This document shows, one piece after another, positions 10,400-23,200 of a stretch of 64,000 nucleotides of DNA. The stretch covers positions 372,001-436,000 of the forward strand of contig JBAJFE010000029.1 of assembly GCA_037903355.1 (NCBI GenBank), written 5' to 3'. This DNA comes from Trichuris trichiura. Its lineage: Eukaryota; Nematoda; Enoplea; Trichinellida; Trichuridae. The number at the start of each line of letters is the position of its first letter. Within the stretch, counting starts at the first letter, position 1. The position numbers and the translations under genes are program-made. The notes below the pieces were generated by a model, which was not told the DNA's origin, made no database searches, and saw only the letters and a list, made by a program, of their open reading frames with translations.

Positions 10400-13300
10400 C
10401 TACACTTGTACGCAGCAGCATTTCGTCCATTGAAGCAGTGGCAATAGATTCAAAACCTGAAAGAAATTTTGACGTTGTTCGAAAACAAATAAAGCAGTAT
10501 TGGGCAAACCATCTATTTGAGCTGCCGCGTCGACTGGACAAGGAATGGCGTAATAAGTAAGCAGTTCATCCAAACCGACTTTATTTAGTGTCTTCTTCAT
10601 CTTTCGTTTCCCTTCAGTCAAGTATAAACGCAACTCGTCCGCTGAGACATCTAAAAGTACAGTTAACTTTAACAATAAATGCTGCGCAAAAATGTATTTT
10701 CTCGAATTCACTTTCGAACAACAAATTCTTAAGCCATTCGCCCATATGATCTGCAACGGCATCGCTAACAAGGCTGTCACGATTGAGCAATTCATTTATG
10801 CCGTGTCTCCATTGAAAATACTCTTCAACTAGTTTCAACTGCCATACGTCTGCGTAAGTTAGCCGCGGCTGCAAACGCGTAGAAACCATTGGACGAGTAT
10901 CGGATACTTTACAGCTCACCTTTTGCTTAATGCCGAGTAAAGAATCGACAACGCTAAGCGCTTCCGTTGAAGCCGTATTTCGCACACACTAAACATAGCT
11001 GCGCGCTTCTATATTGGAATAGCGCAGTTGCAAACCTACCCAAAGCAGAGGTGAAGTTTCAGCTTGTTCTACCCCTTCTGAGCAATTGCTCTAAAATTAA
11101 AAAGAAATATTGGTACTACAAATGATGACAACTATTCCTTTCTAAAAATTAATATTATTAATTTGTTATTTCACGTCTGCTTTTTAAAAATATTTTACAA
11201 ATACAGACCTGGCCAATGAAAGTTCTTTGTCTATTTTTGTAATATTTCGCTTATTGGCGGGACAACTAACCATTAAAGCACTATCAACACGTTTTTGTCG
11301 AAAACTATGTCCCGCCTTACCCTCATTTCGAATTCCTTCGCAAGCCCCAAGTTCTTTGGGCATAAATTCAAAGACTCTCCATTCTCCAAAAGCTTCCTGT
11401 AGAAAAAAGAAGTAAACTACGGAACCTATTTAAAAAACAAGCTATTTTTACTTCAATTTCGCCCAACTCTTTGGGTCGTCGTGCCGAAAGTCCACTGACC
11501 AATAGTGGCGATGAGATACGTGCACCGATTTGAGAATGTTCAAGTCTGGTAGCGGCAGCATGTTCCAATCGCTGCCAAATGGGATCAGCGTTTTCTCGGC
11601 CTCCTTGGAATAGTACTTCTAGTTGGAAAAGAACGTAAAATGAAATAGCAGAGCTCACGTCACTCGGATCAAAAACACCATCACGGAACTCCCAAGTGAT
11701 AGTCGCCTTAACTGGCGAACCCGTAGTGCTATCCTGTACCTCTAAGCTACGTCTTTCCGCTGCTAGAACGTACAAATGACGTAATATCTGAGCATGATGC
11801 CTAAAAGGGAATGATTGCAGCCTCCTTTGAAAAAAAGCAGTTACCGGTTATCCCTGTGAAACATTGGAAATCGAGGATAGAGAGCACATATCAGACATGC
11901 AATAGATATATCGTCAACCTTGAACGCGTAGCTGAAGTAACAGAGGCGATGTATGACGGTAAAAAAAAATCAATGTTAGCAAAAGTCTACTTTCCAGCAC
12001 CAAGAAGAGCAAGTCCTATAGCCATGTGTGATACTAACTGAGATCCAAAAGCACCTTCCGTTCGACCAGAATATCGGACCAGATGAGCTCTGGCAGCGCA
12101 CAGAACGTCAGGATGGCCGGAACCGGCTGTTACCTGCGTAAAGGAAAGATAGTACAGACTTTAAGAGGAAAAAAAATGAACGCTCACCAATGCAAGACTG
12201 AGCAGCACTACAGCAGAGCAGATTTCATCCGTATATCGCCCGCTTATCTCGATTAAGTGAACGGCTCCCTTGTTGTCGTGCTCTTTTAAGAAAAATAAGC
12301 GAAATAAGTTCCACTTAAAAGAAAGCATTCAGCAGGTTGCGATCGCATGGAAACTTTTACCAGTGTTTTTATCACTCGGGCACATCCAGTGCTAACGAAA
12401 CGTAATGCCATAGCGAACGCCGCACCGGACACTGCGTAGCAGTAAATCTGCCCAAGCGTTTCACCGTCCAAATTATCCCATTTTTTCGCGGGTATAGAAC
12501 GACCATAATTTCGTAATGGTATTGGCAAGAGCGCGTCGATCCATCGATAGTCCGATCCAATTATATCCCACATAATTAACGAATAGCTCAAAACTCGAAG
12601 CATCGCCGCGTCCGGTCGAATGCATTGCAAGTCTTCCAATCTATGAGGCAATTTGAGCCATTCCGCTATGCCGGCATCGCGTGAGCGCAAGAAACTCATT
12701 CCAAGAGCCAAAATACCAGGAGCTGCTGTTACGTGAGTATTGTAAAAGCGAGATTCCTTCACCAACGACTCTTCTTGCTCTTTGTTCATTTCTTGTTCTT
12801 TTCTCGTACTTCTGCCCCCGTGAATCATACGCACAATTCTGTCAAGCAAGAAGTTTCGCCCGGGCAAAGAAAACAACTTTCTTCCTACAACGTTCAAAAT
12901 GTCAACAACGGCTTTACCCCGGATGCGAAAAGATGCCTGCCGACTTAAACATTTAGTAAAAAGAGATCAACGACATACAAACAATTTTTCTTGAGCTGAG
13001 AGGCAATGTTCTTTTGGAAACTATTGTTGGAAGTTTGAAGTTGGAGAAATAAAGATTCACTCACCCCTTCCGAGGGCAACTAAGCCGAACGCGAGCCCGC
13101 ATGTCAGAGCGTAACCTTCACGTTCGCTGACGTTATCCCGAGCAGCCCAAGAGGGATTTTCGATCTGCTCGAGAAAGCAGATACACAACTTCAGGTCGGC
13201 CGATTGGGCGCAAAGCAAACCGACCGCAAAAACGGCAGTCGTCTGAATAGTTGGCTCTATGCACAGGTCGAGTAGCGTAGGAGGCGTCAAAAAAGGGACG

Positions 13301-16300
13301 TGAGGAGCGAGCACCTTCATAATTTTCAAATCGCAAGTTCCCACCATGCCCGCCGCTATGCCAAGTAACAAACCTGACGTGACCATCGGGTCGCACTGTA
13401 TCAAATACTTGTGATACTCAGGCAGCGAAAGGCGACGGAGATAGCCGTTTAAACCAAGGCCAAACATAAGACCGCCATGCTCGGGAGACAGTGTGCCGCC
13501 TTCCTCTTTTGTATAAGGCAGATTATGACTCAGCCAACTGCCGATGAACGATTTGTCAAGTGGGTCTTCTCTGCTTTTGTCCATCTTCTTAAGGGGTTGA
13601 ATGGAGAGAGCGGCAGCTACGCCATTGTGAAAACGCGGCCAGTATAAAATGTTAGGAAACAGTTCCATTCGTTTGGCATGGACAAGCAGATTCTTAGGTA
13701 GTACAACACCGCAAAGGCACAACTTCGGTATAGCCAAGTGCTCAGTGCAGCCGGGATGCACCGAACGCAATGTGAACATGCCTCTTGCGATGGGCGTGGC
13801 TAGTTTACGAAGCAGCGTCTTTATAAGGCTACGCTCGTGGAGCTCAGTGTTTTCAGGTTGCTGGTGTCCCCTCGATCTCAGAGGCTCCAGTTTGCAAGGA
13901 GAGCATGTACCAAAAAAATGACGTATTTCTCGCAGAACGTGGTCGTTACCAAAACGCCTTCGAAGCAACGGGTCTCTTATGGCTTCTTCCATTCCATCCG
14001 GGTTGTTAATACAGAACATCGCGTTAGCCCATTCCGCAACGTCCAATATGCGTTGCTGTTGCATACAGCCGAGGTAGGGACGAGTGAAAGGAAGAAGAAA
14101 AGGAAATAGTTGTTTATCTTTTGCATCGTACAGATAATTGATAATGATAAAAAGAAGACCGCTTGGCAACGTGTTGTAGAAATCCGGCATCAGCTGTAGC
14201 ATCGACTCTATCAACTTTGTTGTCGATTTCGGCTTGCAAGAGTTGAACATCCTTTTCATATTGTTCGTGAAGTCCGACGGTTGGCCAATAAGTTCAATGC
14301 ATAGATCGAACGACATACCCGCTTGCCATTCGCCGGATATGACAAGAAAAAGGAGCAGTACCAATAGTAACCGCTCGCAGGAAACAACAACCGCAATGGG
14401 TAGGCCAAACTCAGGGCCGTGTCGTAGAAAGCAGCTGACCAACTCGTAAATACCTAAACAATTGGCATACTCGTATCCCAGCCTCAATTTGCCCAAATGA
14501 ATTGGTCTGATGGTGAAGACTGTTTTCCCCGTCGAACTGTATTGGCCCAATTCGCGCAAGTACCTTTCCTTGTGACAGTGAAGCTTTAGAGCTCTGAAAG
14601 TCATACATGAAAATGACAAGAAAAAAACAATGCCGGATTAGGCACCCTGCCAAATGCATTAACATGCAACCCATTGCGGAAATACTTTCTTGACTTTGCC
14701 CGCTGATTTTTAAATCTTCATAACAACAATACAGCGCAAAGTAGACGCTGGAAATGTAGGGGAACAATGGTGCTTCGGAGCGAACAGCCACTTCTTCCAA
14801 AGGGTCATTGTCAATGTCGCAATCCATTGATGATGTAAGCAACTCAGGCAGTAGGCCATACCTGCGAGTGAAGTCGCACGATAGCAGCTTGTTCCAAGCC
14901 TAAAAAACGGGTGTCGCTCAGGTGGCACCGACCTGTTAAAGTGCTTACCGCGTCAGAGGATTCTTTTGAAGATTTTCTTTTCTTCCGTTCGCCTTGTTCG
15001 GGGACCGAACTTTGGTCGCACGACTAAGCGTAAAAGGCGCATTGGCTACGAGTAAACTGAAGCGCGCTTCTATACCTCGTTAAAAACTCCTATTTGAGAG
15101 GTGTCAAAACCAAGCGCTTCCATAAGGCAGCGTAGAAAGCGAGGAAGCTCCAACTGTACCAAGTGGTGACTGTACGTCTGAGCTTCCAAGTACCATTTGA
15201 CCAAAAAGTCGAAGATCAATTCTTCCGGCAAAACATTCTTCAAAGCACGCACAACACACTGCGTTAAGGATGAAGAGATCAACGGGAGCAAATGCAATTT
15301 TAACGATCGGCCGGACACAAGGTTCTAAATAATATTCGCTGAAGAGTGTTGTGAAACTAATGCGGCAAAATTATTCAAGCGTATAACTTCGTACGAACAT
15401 TATTATTTATGGTAACGAAAGACAACGGGAGATAAAGAATAGAAAACGAAAGTTACGTTATCTTTCGACTTATAGGTCTAAAAATAAACAAGTAAACAAA
15501 GGAGTAAACATTGAAACAGGTAGCAGACAAGTAAACAAAAACAAGTAAATAAACGATTGGATAAGCAGACGTAAAAAACTAAAAGTAAACAAATAAACAA
15601 CGAACAAGCAAACAAATAAATAGACAACTAAGCAAGCAAACAGGCAAGTAAACACATGGCTGAACAAGCTACCAGGCAATAAATGAACAAGTAAATAAAT
15701 AAACAAGTAAACAAACGTCTGAACAAGCAAACAAACATGTAAACAAGTAAACAAAAAATAAACAAACATTAAAAAGCAGCGGTGAACATACTAGAATGAA
15801 AGCCGCTGATGAGCCACTATCCAAAGAGCATATTATGTTAGCAACTGCAGGAGTGACTGGTCGCATTTCGCTGCCCATTGAAGTTAGCTTAATTGACGAT
15901 GATTGTCCGGGAGTGGCGTCTACTTCGGCAGACAAATCACGACTGTCAAACGTTGTTGCCGAAGCAGCTGCTTGTCGTCGGCTCGAAGAGAATATCCGTT
16001 CAACGTGAGTTCGACTTTCATTTTCGCGGGAAACTTCGGACGGACGCACAATCGTCAGTTCACCGGTCAGGTGCAATATTCCTAACTGCATCCGTAATGC
16101 AAAATGTTGCCCCAACGCTCTGTTACGTAGTTTCAACTTACTTGCGACAAACCGGAATAAATCAAAACGTTGTACGACAAATCCAATACAATCATCACGT
16201 TTGCACCCTAAATTTGCATAGCGTAGAAGCTAGATTCAAAGTTTGGGAAAAAAACTATATACCATCGATCCCTCGGCGTCATGGCAGATCGTAACTGTAT

Positions 16301-18827
16301 GCAACTGGCCCACTGTTCGCACTGGATCTTTTTTGTTGTCGCATTGCAGTTGTATGCACCTTATGCAAATTCAATAAGGACGAAAAAAATAGGTGACCAT
16401 TGATTACTTTAATGTTGATGTGGGCATCGCTATGTAGCAAAAGTAGACTCGACTTACAAAATCTCTTGTGACAAAAGCTTTATGGGCGGCAAATGCCTGC
16501 CGCTTGGCTAGACTGCTGCAAATCAGAAAATAAACAGCTAAGTCGTACTGTCGCGTACGTCTAAGCGAACAAACTTTGGTACAATGTTGGGTTCAGTCCA
16601 CAGAGGATCAAGTGCAATGTTTGGAAGTTCTCCTTGTGCAGAAAACATAGCCTCTTGATCGAACGCTGTTATCGTCCCCTCAGTCTGACTTTGAGCACCG
16701 CCGACTGCTGCCGTTTCAAGAAAAAAAAAGATAACATTTTCAAAGTGCAGACGATAACACTTACAGAGAGGGCAATGTTGACCGGATGACTGCGAAAGAG
16801 ACGCTGCGGAAACGAAGGGACTCAGATATGAGCTTCCTTTTGAACTAAACGGAAAAGATGGAAGCTGCTGATGCCACTGATGCTGACATATAACCTACCT
16901 GAGGTTAATTATTTTTGGCAAAGCAGAATTACACAAGTTCAACGGAGTACTCATTTTTGGTGAACGAATTCGAGACAAAGGCCAAGCCATTGGTGATATA
17001 TTTAACTGACGATGAGACGAGTGAGACAAAACACTGCTACCCGTAATTGTCGAAGGTTTGGTACCGCTTGTGCCTGACACACCTGCAGTAAGCAAACCAC
17101 TGCTTACCGTAGCGGTAGCACCAGTGGAAAGTTTCTGGCTGCTGAAGGCGGAGAAACCTGCAAGAACGTAATAGGCTCACTATTCAACAGAAAAAAAACA
17201 ATGCTATAAGTCATTAACTGAAAGAAGGTACATCAATACGCTTTGGACACTATAGGTAGGTAAACTCTTACCAGAAATTGGTTTACTGCTTTCGGAAGTC
17301 AGAGCAGAAGTAGTAGGTCTGTCCGCACTTGCTTGTCTACCGGTACTAAGCGACGGAGTACGTAAAGCCATCGAAAGTTCGTACATTGAGTATATCGAGT
17401 CACTCATCAGCTGCAAAGCACGTTCGGTGTCCTATGGAAATTTAAAAAGTGTACATTAAAAAAGCATAAGCATTTCTAGCGGTATAAGTTACCCCGGTGG
17501 TTGCTCGTCTAATCCGCCATAACGAGTGAGTTTGGGAGCGACGATCGAACGTTAGGGCAACGTTGACGTCGCATGAAACGAACACTACAGAGAGGCAGGG
17601 TGTAGTAATAAACCGAGGGCACAATTGATTGTCTTTTCCTGAAGAGTTAATTTTTCCTTTTTAATGCGTCTTTCTTTGAAAACCTTTAAGTCTTACCAGG
17701 ACGTAAGTATATTACAGCAACGACATCCCCAAATGGATTATTCAAAGACAAAATTTTTGGAGGAATGTTATCTTTCTCGGAATATTGGCTGAACAACAAG
17801 CAACTATTAAGCTACGAGGAGGCTAAGGAAAGCTTATTACCCCGGATTGCTTAGGAAACGTTGTAATATGATTCCAGCGTTTGTAGGAATCGCATTTTCA
17901 ATCTGCAAATGGTAAACATCTGTAAATGGTCGGTGTTGTGGGCAGAAAGACTCAACGGGAAATGGAAGATTCAAAGGAAACACTTTGTCGGGGGCTACGC
18001 AAAATAACATTTTCTTCGTTCCAAGCAGACACAAAACATCGGTATATTTAGTTTCCGGATTATCACATTGCATTGGTTGCCAAAAAGCCTAACGAAATGA
18101 ACTACATTGTACATGCTGGTAAGATAATTAGTCAAAGCGCACATTGACTATACGGAAATTTGTTTTGTACGTTGCTACGAGTTTGCTGTTGTTGCGAACC
18201 ACAACGCAGACGCGATCATCGGCAAGCAATTCCTCTACGCCACCACTTTCTGAGTGCCTCCTCGATCGAATGATCAACTCCTACAAAAGGTACGCGCATA
18301 ATGGTATTTTGGTAAAAAAACAGACAGTCAAGAAAATATTATCCATGAAGAGCTGGAACTTAAGTGTGTGATCACTCAAATCAATTCATTTGGCAAAACT
18401 GCAAAAGGGCTTAAGGTAAAGTGGCGGAATTTGAACGTGTTCAGCAAACTTTGTCCCCTCTGAGAGATAGGGAATTAAGCACTTGCTCATGCGGTTGCTA
18501 TTACATAAATTACTTTTTGAAATAGTCATTCCAAACAAAATTAAATGAGCGGATAGACGAACGCTGAACTATCAAACAGAGGCAATACGAAAGGCCATTG
18601 GGTCGTCAAGGGAAGTAGATCTTGTAAGCACAGATAGGATGCGACTTTAAAACTTAGAAAAAAGAAAAAAGGACACTCACTCCACAGTTCAAGTTTAAGC
18701 GACGTAGCTTCTGTACACAGATCTCCTCGGGATCCGTTAACTCTTGTTCATAGGGTTCTCCTCTTACTTCCGTTAATACCTGCTGTCCCAAGGGACAGAA
18801 TTCAGTTGTTCGCTGGATCCTAATCAT
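10400..18827 (-). CDS. ANAPC1: Anaphase-promoting complex subunit 1 (APC1)
   Basis: APC1 is the scaffold of the APC/C ubiquitin ligase platform, acting in the nucleus and cytoplasm during mitosis. Anchor exons on the minus strand are 18681-18827 (start MIRIQRTTEFCPLG), 18143-18280, 17841-18088 and an exon near 17700-17755 (NNPFGDVVAVIYLRP). These belong to the amino-terminal WD40 propeller. Serine-rich loop exons lie at about 17420-16895. Middle exons lie near 16100-15790 and 15320-15070. A large block at about 14600-13060 carries the proteasome/cyclosome repeats (GGLMFGLGLNGYLRRL, TSGLLLGIAAGMVGT, ALTCGLAFGLVALGRG). More exons lie at 12800-12350 and 11775-11640 (LYVLAAERR). The last two exons end at 10400 (WQLKLVEEYFQW; LD-ELLTYYAIPCPV). 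A 63-nt intron splits the terminal region after GAA-A. Intermediate boundaries were not all fixed. Confidence 0.95.
15485..15772. repeat. Degenerate AACAAGTAAACA-type repeat inside an APC1 intron
   Basis: A 290-bp purine-rich tract is built from variants of AACAAGTAAACA on the plus strand, which reads TGTTTACTTGTT on the transcribed APC1 strand. At least eight exact GTAAACA copies and several GTAAATA copies occur. It lies between two APC1 exons. Read as protein on the minus strand it gives a repetitive hydrophobic frame, which I treat as an artefact of the repeat. Confidence 0.85.
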
Positions 18828-20287
18828 TGATCAAGGTCGAACGCTGACATAGTAGGATTCAAATCTAAACAAAACAATTCACAAAGTCTCAATGGGCAAA
18901 AATGTAAACGGCTTAAGGAATAAAGAATAAGAAAAACAGCACCTCTCTCCTGGAGAGTTAAAACCAAGAAATACAAAGTGATTGAGGAAGCAAATCAGCA
19001 AGTATTATTAACTTACAGCCATGCGAGCAATAGATAATGACTTCTGTTTAAACACTACAAAGCATCAATCCCAAGTGATTATAATGATTTTATAAATTGG
19101 TACAGCTTCACAGTACACAATAAGTATGGAGCTTCAGCCCTCTTGCGCAGAATAAGAGAAGATAGACGACATTACATAAGGGTTAGAAAATAAATTTTAG
19201 TCGCAGACTTATTTTTTATTGACCTTAACAAAACGAAGAGAAAGATATACAATTTAACTCGCCGCTCAGCCAATAAAAAAATTGTTACATACGCACGTAA
19301 GCAACGCCCGAGATAATAGTACGAAAAGAAGAAAGGTAGGTTCATTTCAGTTAAAACCGTTCGATGAAAACTTGACCTTTTCTTGTTTGCAACGGAATCT
19401 CTAACGCGTTGAAATAAACAAAGTACATTATAAACTGCTGGATTATCGGAAGAAATTGTTGCAGCAGGTAGTTTCGACAACGAAAAATTTTGATAATGGA
19501 AATTTTCATTCTCAATCGAATTTTTCTTAGTATGCGAGAAATGTGTGCTGTACTGGTTGAAGAGTAGCTCGTGATCGCATTAACCCAGTTGAATGTAACG
19601 AAAGATCAGAATTTTAAAAATATCTGTTACCATAACGAACTGACGAAGAAAATGGCAGTCCGAACACAATGTCAGTCTATGCAATAAACCGAAAAAATGT
19701 CGTACTAACCTAGAGACGTTCAGGTAGCAACAACTAGTAGCATGGCCAACTGACCTGTAATACTGAAGTGGAGACTACTACAAAAGTAAAAATAGTTTAG
19801 TGTAAGGGCAGTTTGCTGGCTCAAAAAATAATAGGAGACCAAAAATAGCAAATTTAAAAAAATGAAACCATTCCTTCTAAGAAGTAACAGGCTTACAACT
19901 TAAACATCTTTCATTGCACTGTAGGTCTATTGCTCTTGAAAGGTAGCCTTCGTTACTGCGACTAGATAGCATTAATTCAAAGGTGCATATGGCTCGCAAG
20001 GACGTTTTAAAAATTTTTTCTGCTATTGTCGATTTTCAGCGAAACCGCCGAAACCCTCAAATTCAATAGTATTAACTGTAAAAAAAACAGCTACGTGTAA
20101 TATTTTTATATTTAAGGGTTAGTATGGAACGCAGTCGATTATTAAATTGCTCTTGAAAAGATCAATAGTCGTATGCTTTCCTGCGACATAATACAGTAAA
20201 CAATTTCAACCTGCGAACATTTAAGCAACATGGTTTCGTGCAGTTAGCTCTTGCATTTGTTTGACTGTTTGTGATTTGAACTGAACA
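18828..20287. promoter_or_regulatory. Divergent intergenic region between APC1 and V-ATPase subunit a
   Basis: The 5' ends of APC1 (minus) and V-ATPase subunit a (plus) face each other across about 1.46 kb, so both promoters should lie here. No TATA or CCAAT pair was recognised, and no additional coding exon could be supported. Confidence 0.5.
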
Positions 20288-23200
20288 ATGGGTTCACTTT
20301 TCCGAAGTGAGGAAATGTGCCGTTGTCAGATGTTTTTGCAAACAGAAGCAGCGTATGCATGCGTTTCCGAATTAGGAGAATTGGGATTGGTTCAATTTCG
20401 AGACGTATGCTTTGCACTGTTTTTACTTGCCCTAAAAGCGCGTTGTTTTTAGCTAAATCCGGACGTAACCGCCTTTCAGCGCAAATTTGTTAACGAAGTT
20501 CGTCGTTGCGACGAAATGGAACGCAAGCTGAGTTAGTCGTTTCCGCCTTTTCGTCAGTGTTCCTTTTCTTTGAATGTAACAAATTTTCCTGTAGGGTTTT
20601 TGGAAAGGGAAATCAAAAAAGATCACATAACCATGTTGGATACGGGAGAAAACCCGGACGCTCCGCAAGCCAGAGAAATGATCGATCTTGAAGTTTGCCT
20701 CAAGCGCATTAACGTCATTTGTTCAATAACTGTCCATTGTAGGCTACGTTCGAAAAGCTTGACAATGAATTGCGCGAGGTGAACGCAAACGCGGAAATGC
20801 TGCAAAAAAATTTTCTAGAGCTAACCGAGCTGAAGCACATTCTTCGCAAAACGCAAACATTTTTTGACGAGGTGAGAAATGATTGATGTGTTGCTAGAAT
20901 TCAGCCAGCTAGTTGTAGCTTTGTTCCAGTTTGCAAAAGCGAGTTTTAGGTAAACATTTTTAAACCGGATTTTTTGAAAGTTTCAAAATTAACTTATCGT
21001 CTCCATTTATCGTGTGAATGCTTATCTCGCTACCGTATTCCGCGAGCGAAGTTCTAATGCAACTAACCATGTTGCAACTTAGTTCTGACGCCATTTTTGG
21101 GGTACGAGCGATCTTTCCGTTCGAATGTAATGTGATGTTTTCATTTGGTTTTGTTAATGTCATAACCGCAAAGATTTATTATTTCTTGTAGTTCATAAGG
21201 CGTAAGACTTTGATGTGCAGGTACCCGAACCAGGTGATTTCACATCTGACGACCGGGAAGCCCTACTTTCGCAGGAGGAACATTTAAAAGCTTCTGTTTT
21301 GAAAGTTGGGTAAGGTGCCTGAGTGCTGCACCAACCTTATTGTGTGACTGATAATAACGAATGACTTCGTTTGCTTAATGAAAAGCTTACCGCTTTTGGT
21401 GTTGTCTTGCCATGTATGTCGCGTGACGTTTGTTGCATTTCTGTGTAGCACGAGAATTTGCACGCCCTTCAAAGTCTGGAAACGGTTGACGGCTTGGGCC
21501 AAGTCAATGCGGCTATGGACTTCGAAGGAGAAACGATTGTCAACTCTCAAAAGCACGATGCTGGTTCTAAGCTTAATCTTGAGTAGGTGTCCAGTTCATC
21601 ATATCTCTATTGCACTATCGTTCCTGTGTTATCTCTACCTTATCCGTATATATCATGACGAATTGCTATTTTAAAGGTTCGTTGCCGGAGTCATTTTGAG
21701 AGAGCGAATTCCCGCTTTTGAACGACTTTTATGGCGAGCATGCAGAGGCAATGTTTTTTTAAAACAAGCAGAAATTTCGGAACCTCTCGAAGATCCAGTT
21801 TTGGCATGTTATCTTCTTTGTTACCCAGCTTATGTAGCAATTTCATTATTTTAGGGCGATCAAGTGCATAAAACTGTGATTGTCATCTTCTTTCAAGGCG
21901 AACAACTTAAAACTCGCGTGAAAAAAATCTGCGAAGGGTAAATTCGCAAGTTGAGTGCCTTTTTTTGACATAAGGACATTTTAAGCTTTCGAGCAACTTT
22001 GTATCCTTGTCCCGAAACGCCTCAGGAACGAAGAGAAATGGCCATTGGCGTTATGACCCGCATAGAGGACTTGAAAACTGTTTGCTCGGCTCTCTTCAAA
22101 GGAACATAAGTAGTTAATATTTTAAAATTCAGGTTCTTGGCCAAACTCAAGATCACAGACACCGCGTTCTGGTCGCAGCAGCTAAAAATATCCGTATTTG
22201 GTTCACGAAAGTGCGCAAAATCAAGGCTATATACCATACGCTAAATCTGTTTAATCTTGACGTCACTCAAAAATGTCTAATTGCCGAATGTTGGTGTCCT
22301 GTATCGGATTTGGATAAAATCCAACTCGCGCTGAAGCGAGGCAGTGTAATGAAATGTCTTCAGCTTCGTTTTTTTAAGGCGATAGCAACGTAATAATGTT
22401 ATAGGAAGAAAGCGGCAGTTCAGTACCGTCTATATTGAATAGAATGTACACGGACGAGTCGCCACCAACGTACAACCGCACGAACAAGTTCACTGCAGGT
22501 TTTCAAAACATTGTCGACGCTTATGGTGTTGCCAACTATCGAGAAGTCAATCCAGGTAAACGCTTGTCACCTAATCAACTATTATTTCAATGATTAATTG
22601 TTACTTTTCGTAGCTTTTATGCGTCTTGTAACTTTATAGAGAAAAGATTTTCTCAGTAGAGGGAATTTATGCTGCGTTAGTCGTACAGCTGCTTTGAAGA
22701 ATTAAAATGACGACTCTTCATCATTCCATTGATTAGTTATCCAGTGAGATCAAACTTTTTTTTAAGGGTTTTTGCAGATGCCTTAAAACTTGTCTTATTT
22801 GTTAGCTCAAAATTACACAAGTAGTTGTAAATGCAAAATTGGAACGAGCGGTATGTTTGCTCTCATTGCAACAGGCGGAGAGTAATGTTTTCCTTTCCCA
22901 CTTTGTGGTGATGACAGCAGTAATACTTTTCTCTATTTCAATCGCTGCCTACGGTTAGTATAATTTGCTCTTAAATTAGAATCTAATAGTACTGTCCTAT
23001 CAATACCTTTTAGTTTAAGAAAGAAACATTTTCAGCGTAATTCTGTAACTATTAATCATTTGGTAATACAGTAGTTCTCAGGAACGCAGGTTCAGTTTTT
23101 GAAAATTTGAAAAATAGTCTAAATATTCTGTTTAAGTATTCAGATTGAACATCTAAGGCGTTCAAGCTGTGATATACCAATGTAGCATATACTATGAGAC

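Noticed and set aside
13649..14449. Several plus-strand open frames within 13.6-14.4 kb
   Set aside because: They are shadows of the large conserved APC1 exon on the minus strand.
15470..15769. Repetitive hydrophobic protein (Leu/Phe/Tyr/Cys-rich) on the minus strand
   Set aside because: It is the translation of the TGTTTACTTG-type repeat inside an APC1 intron, with no start context or conserved motif.
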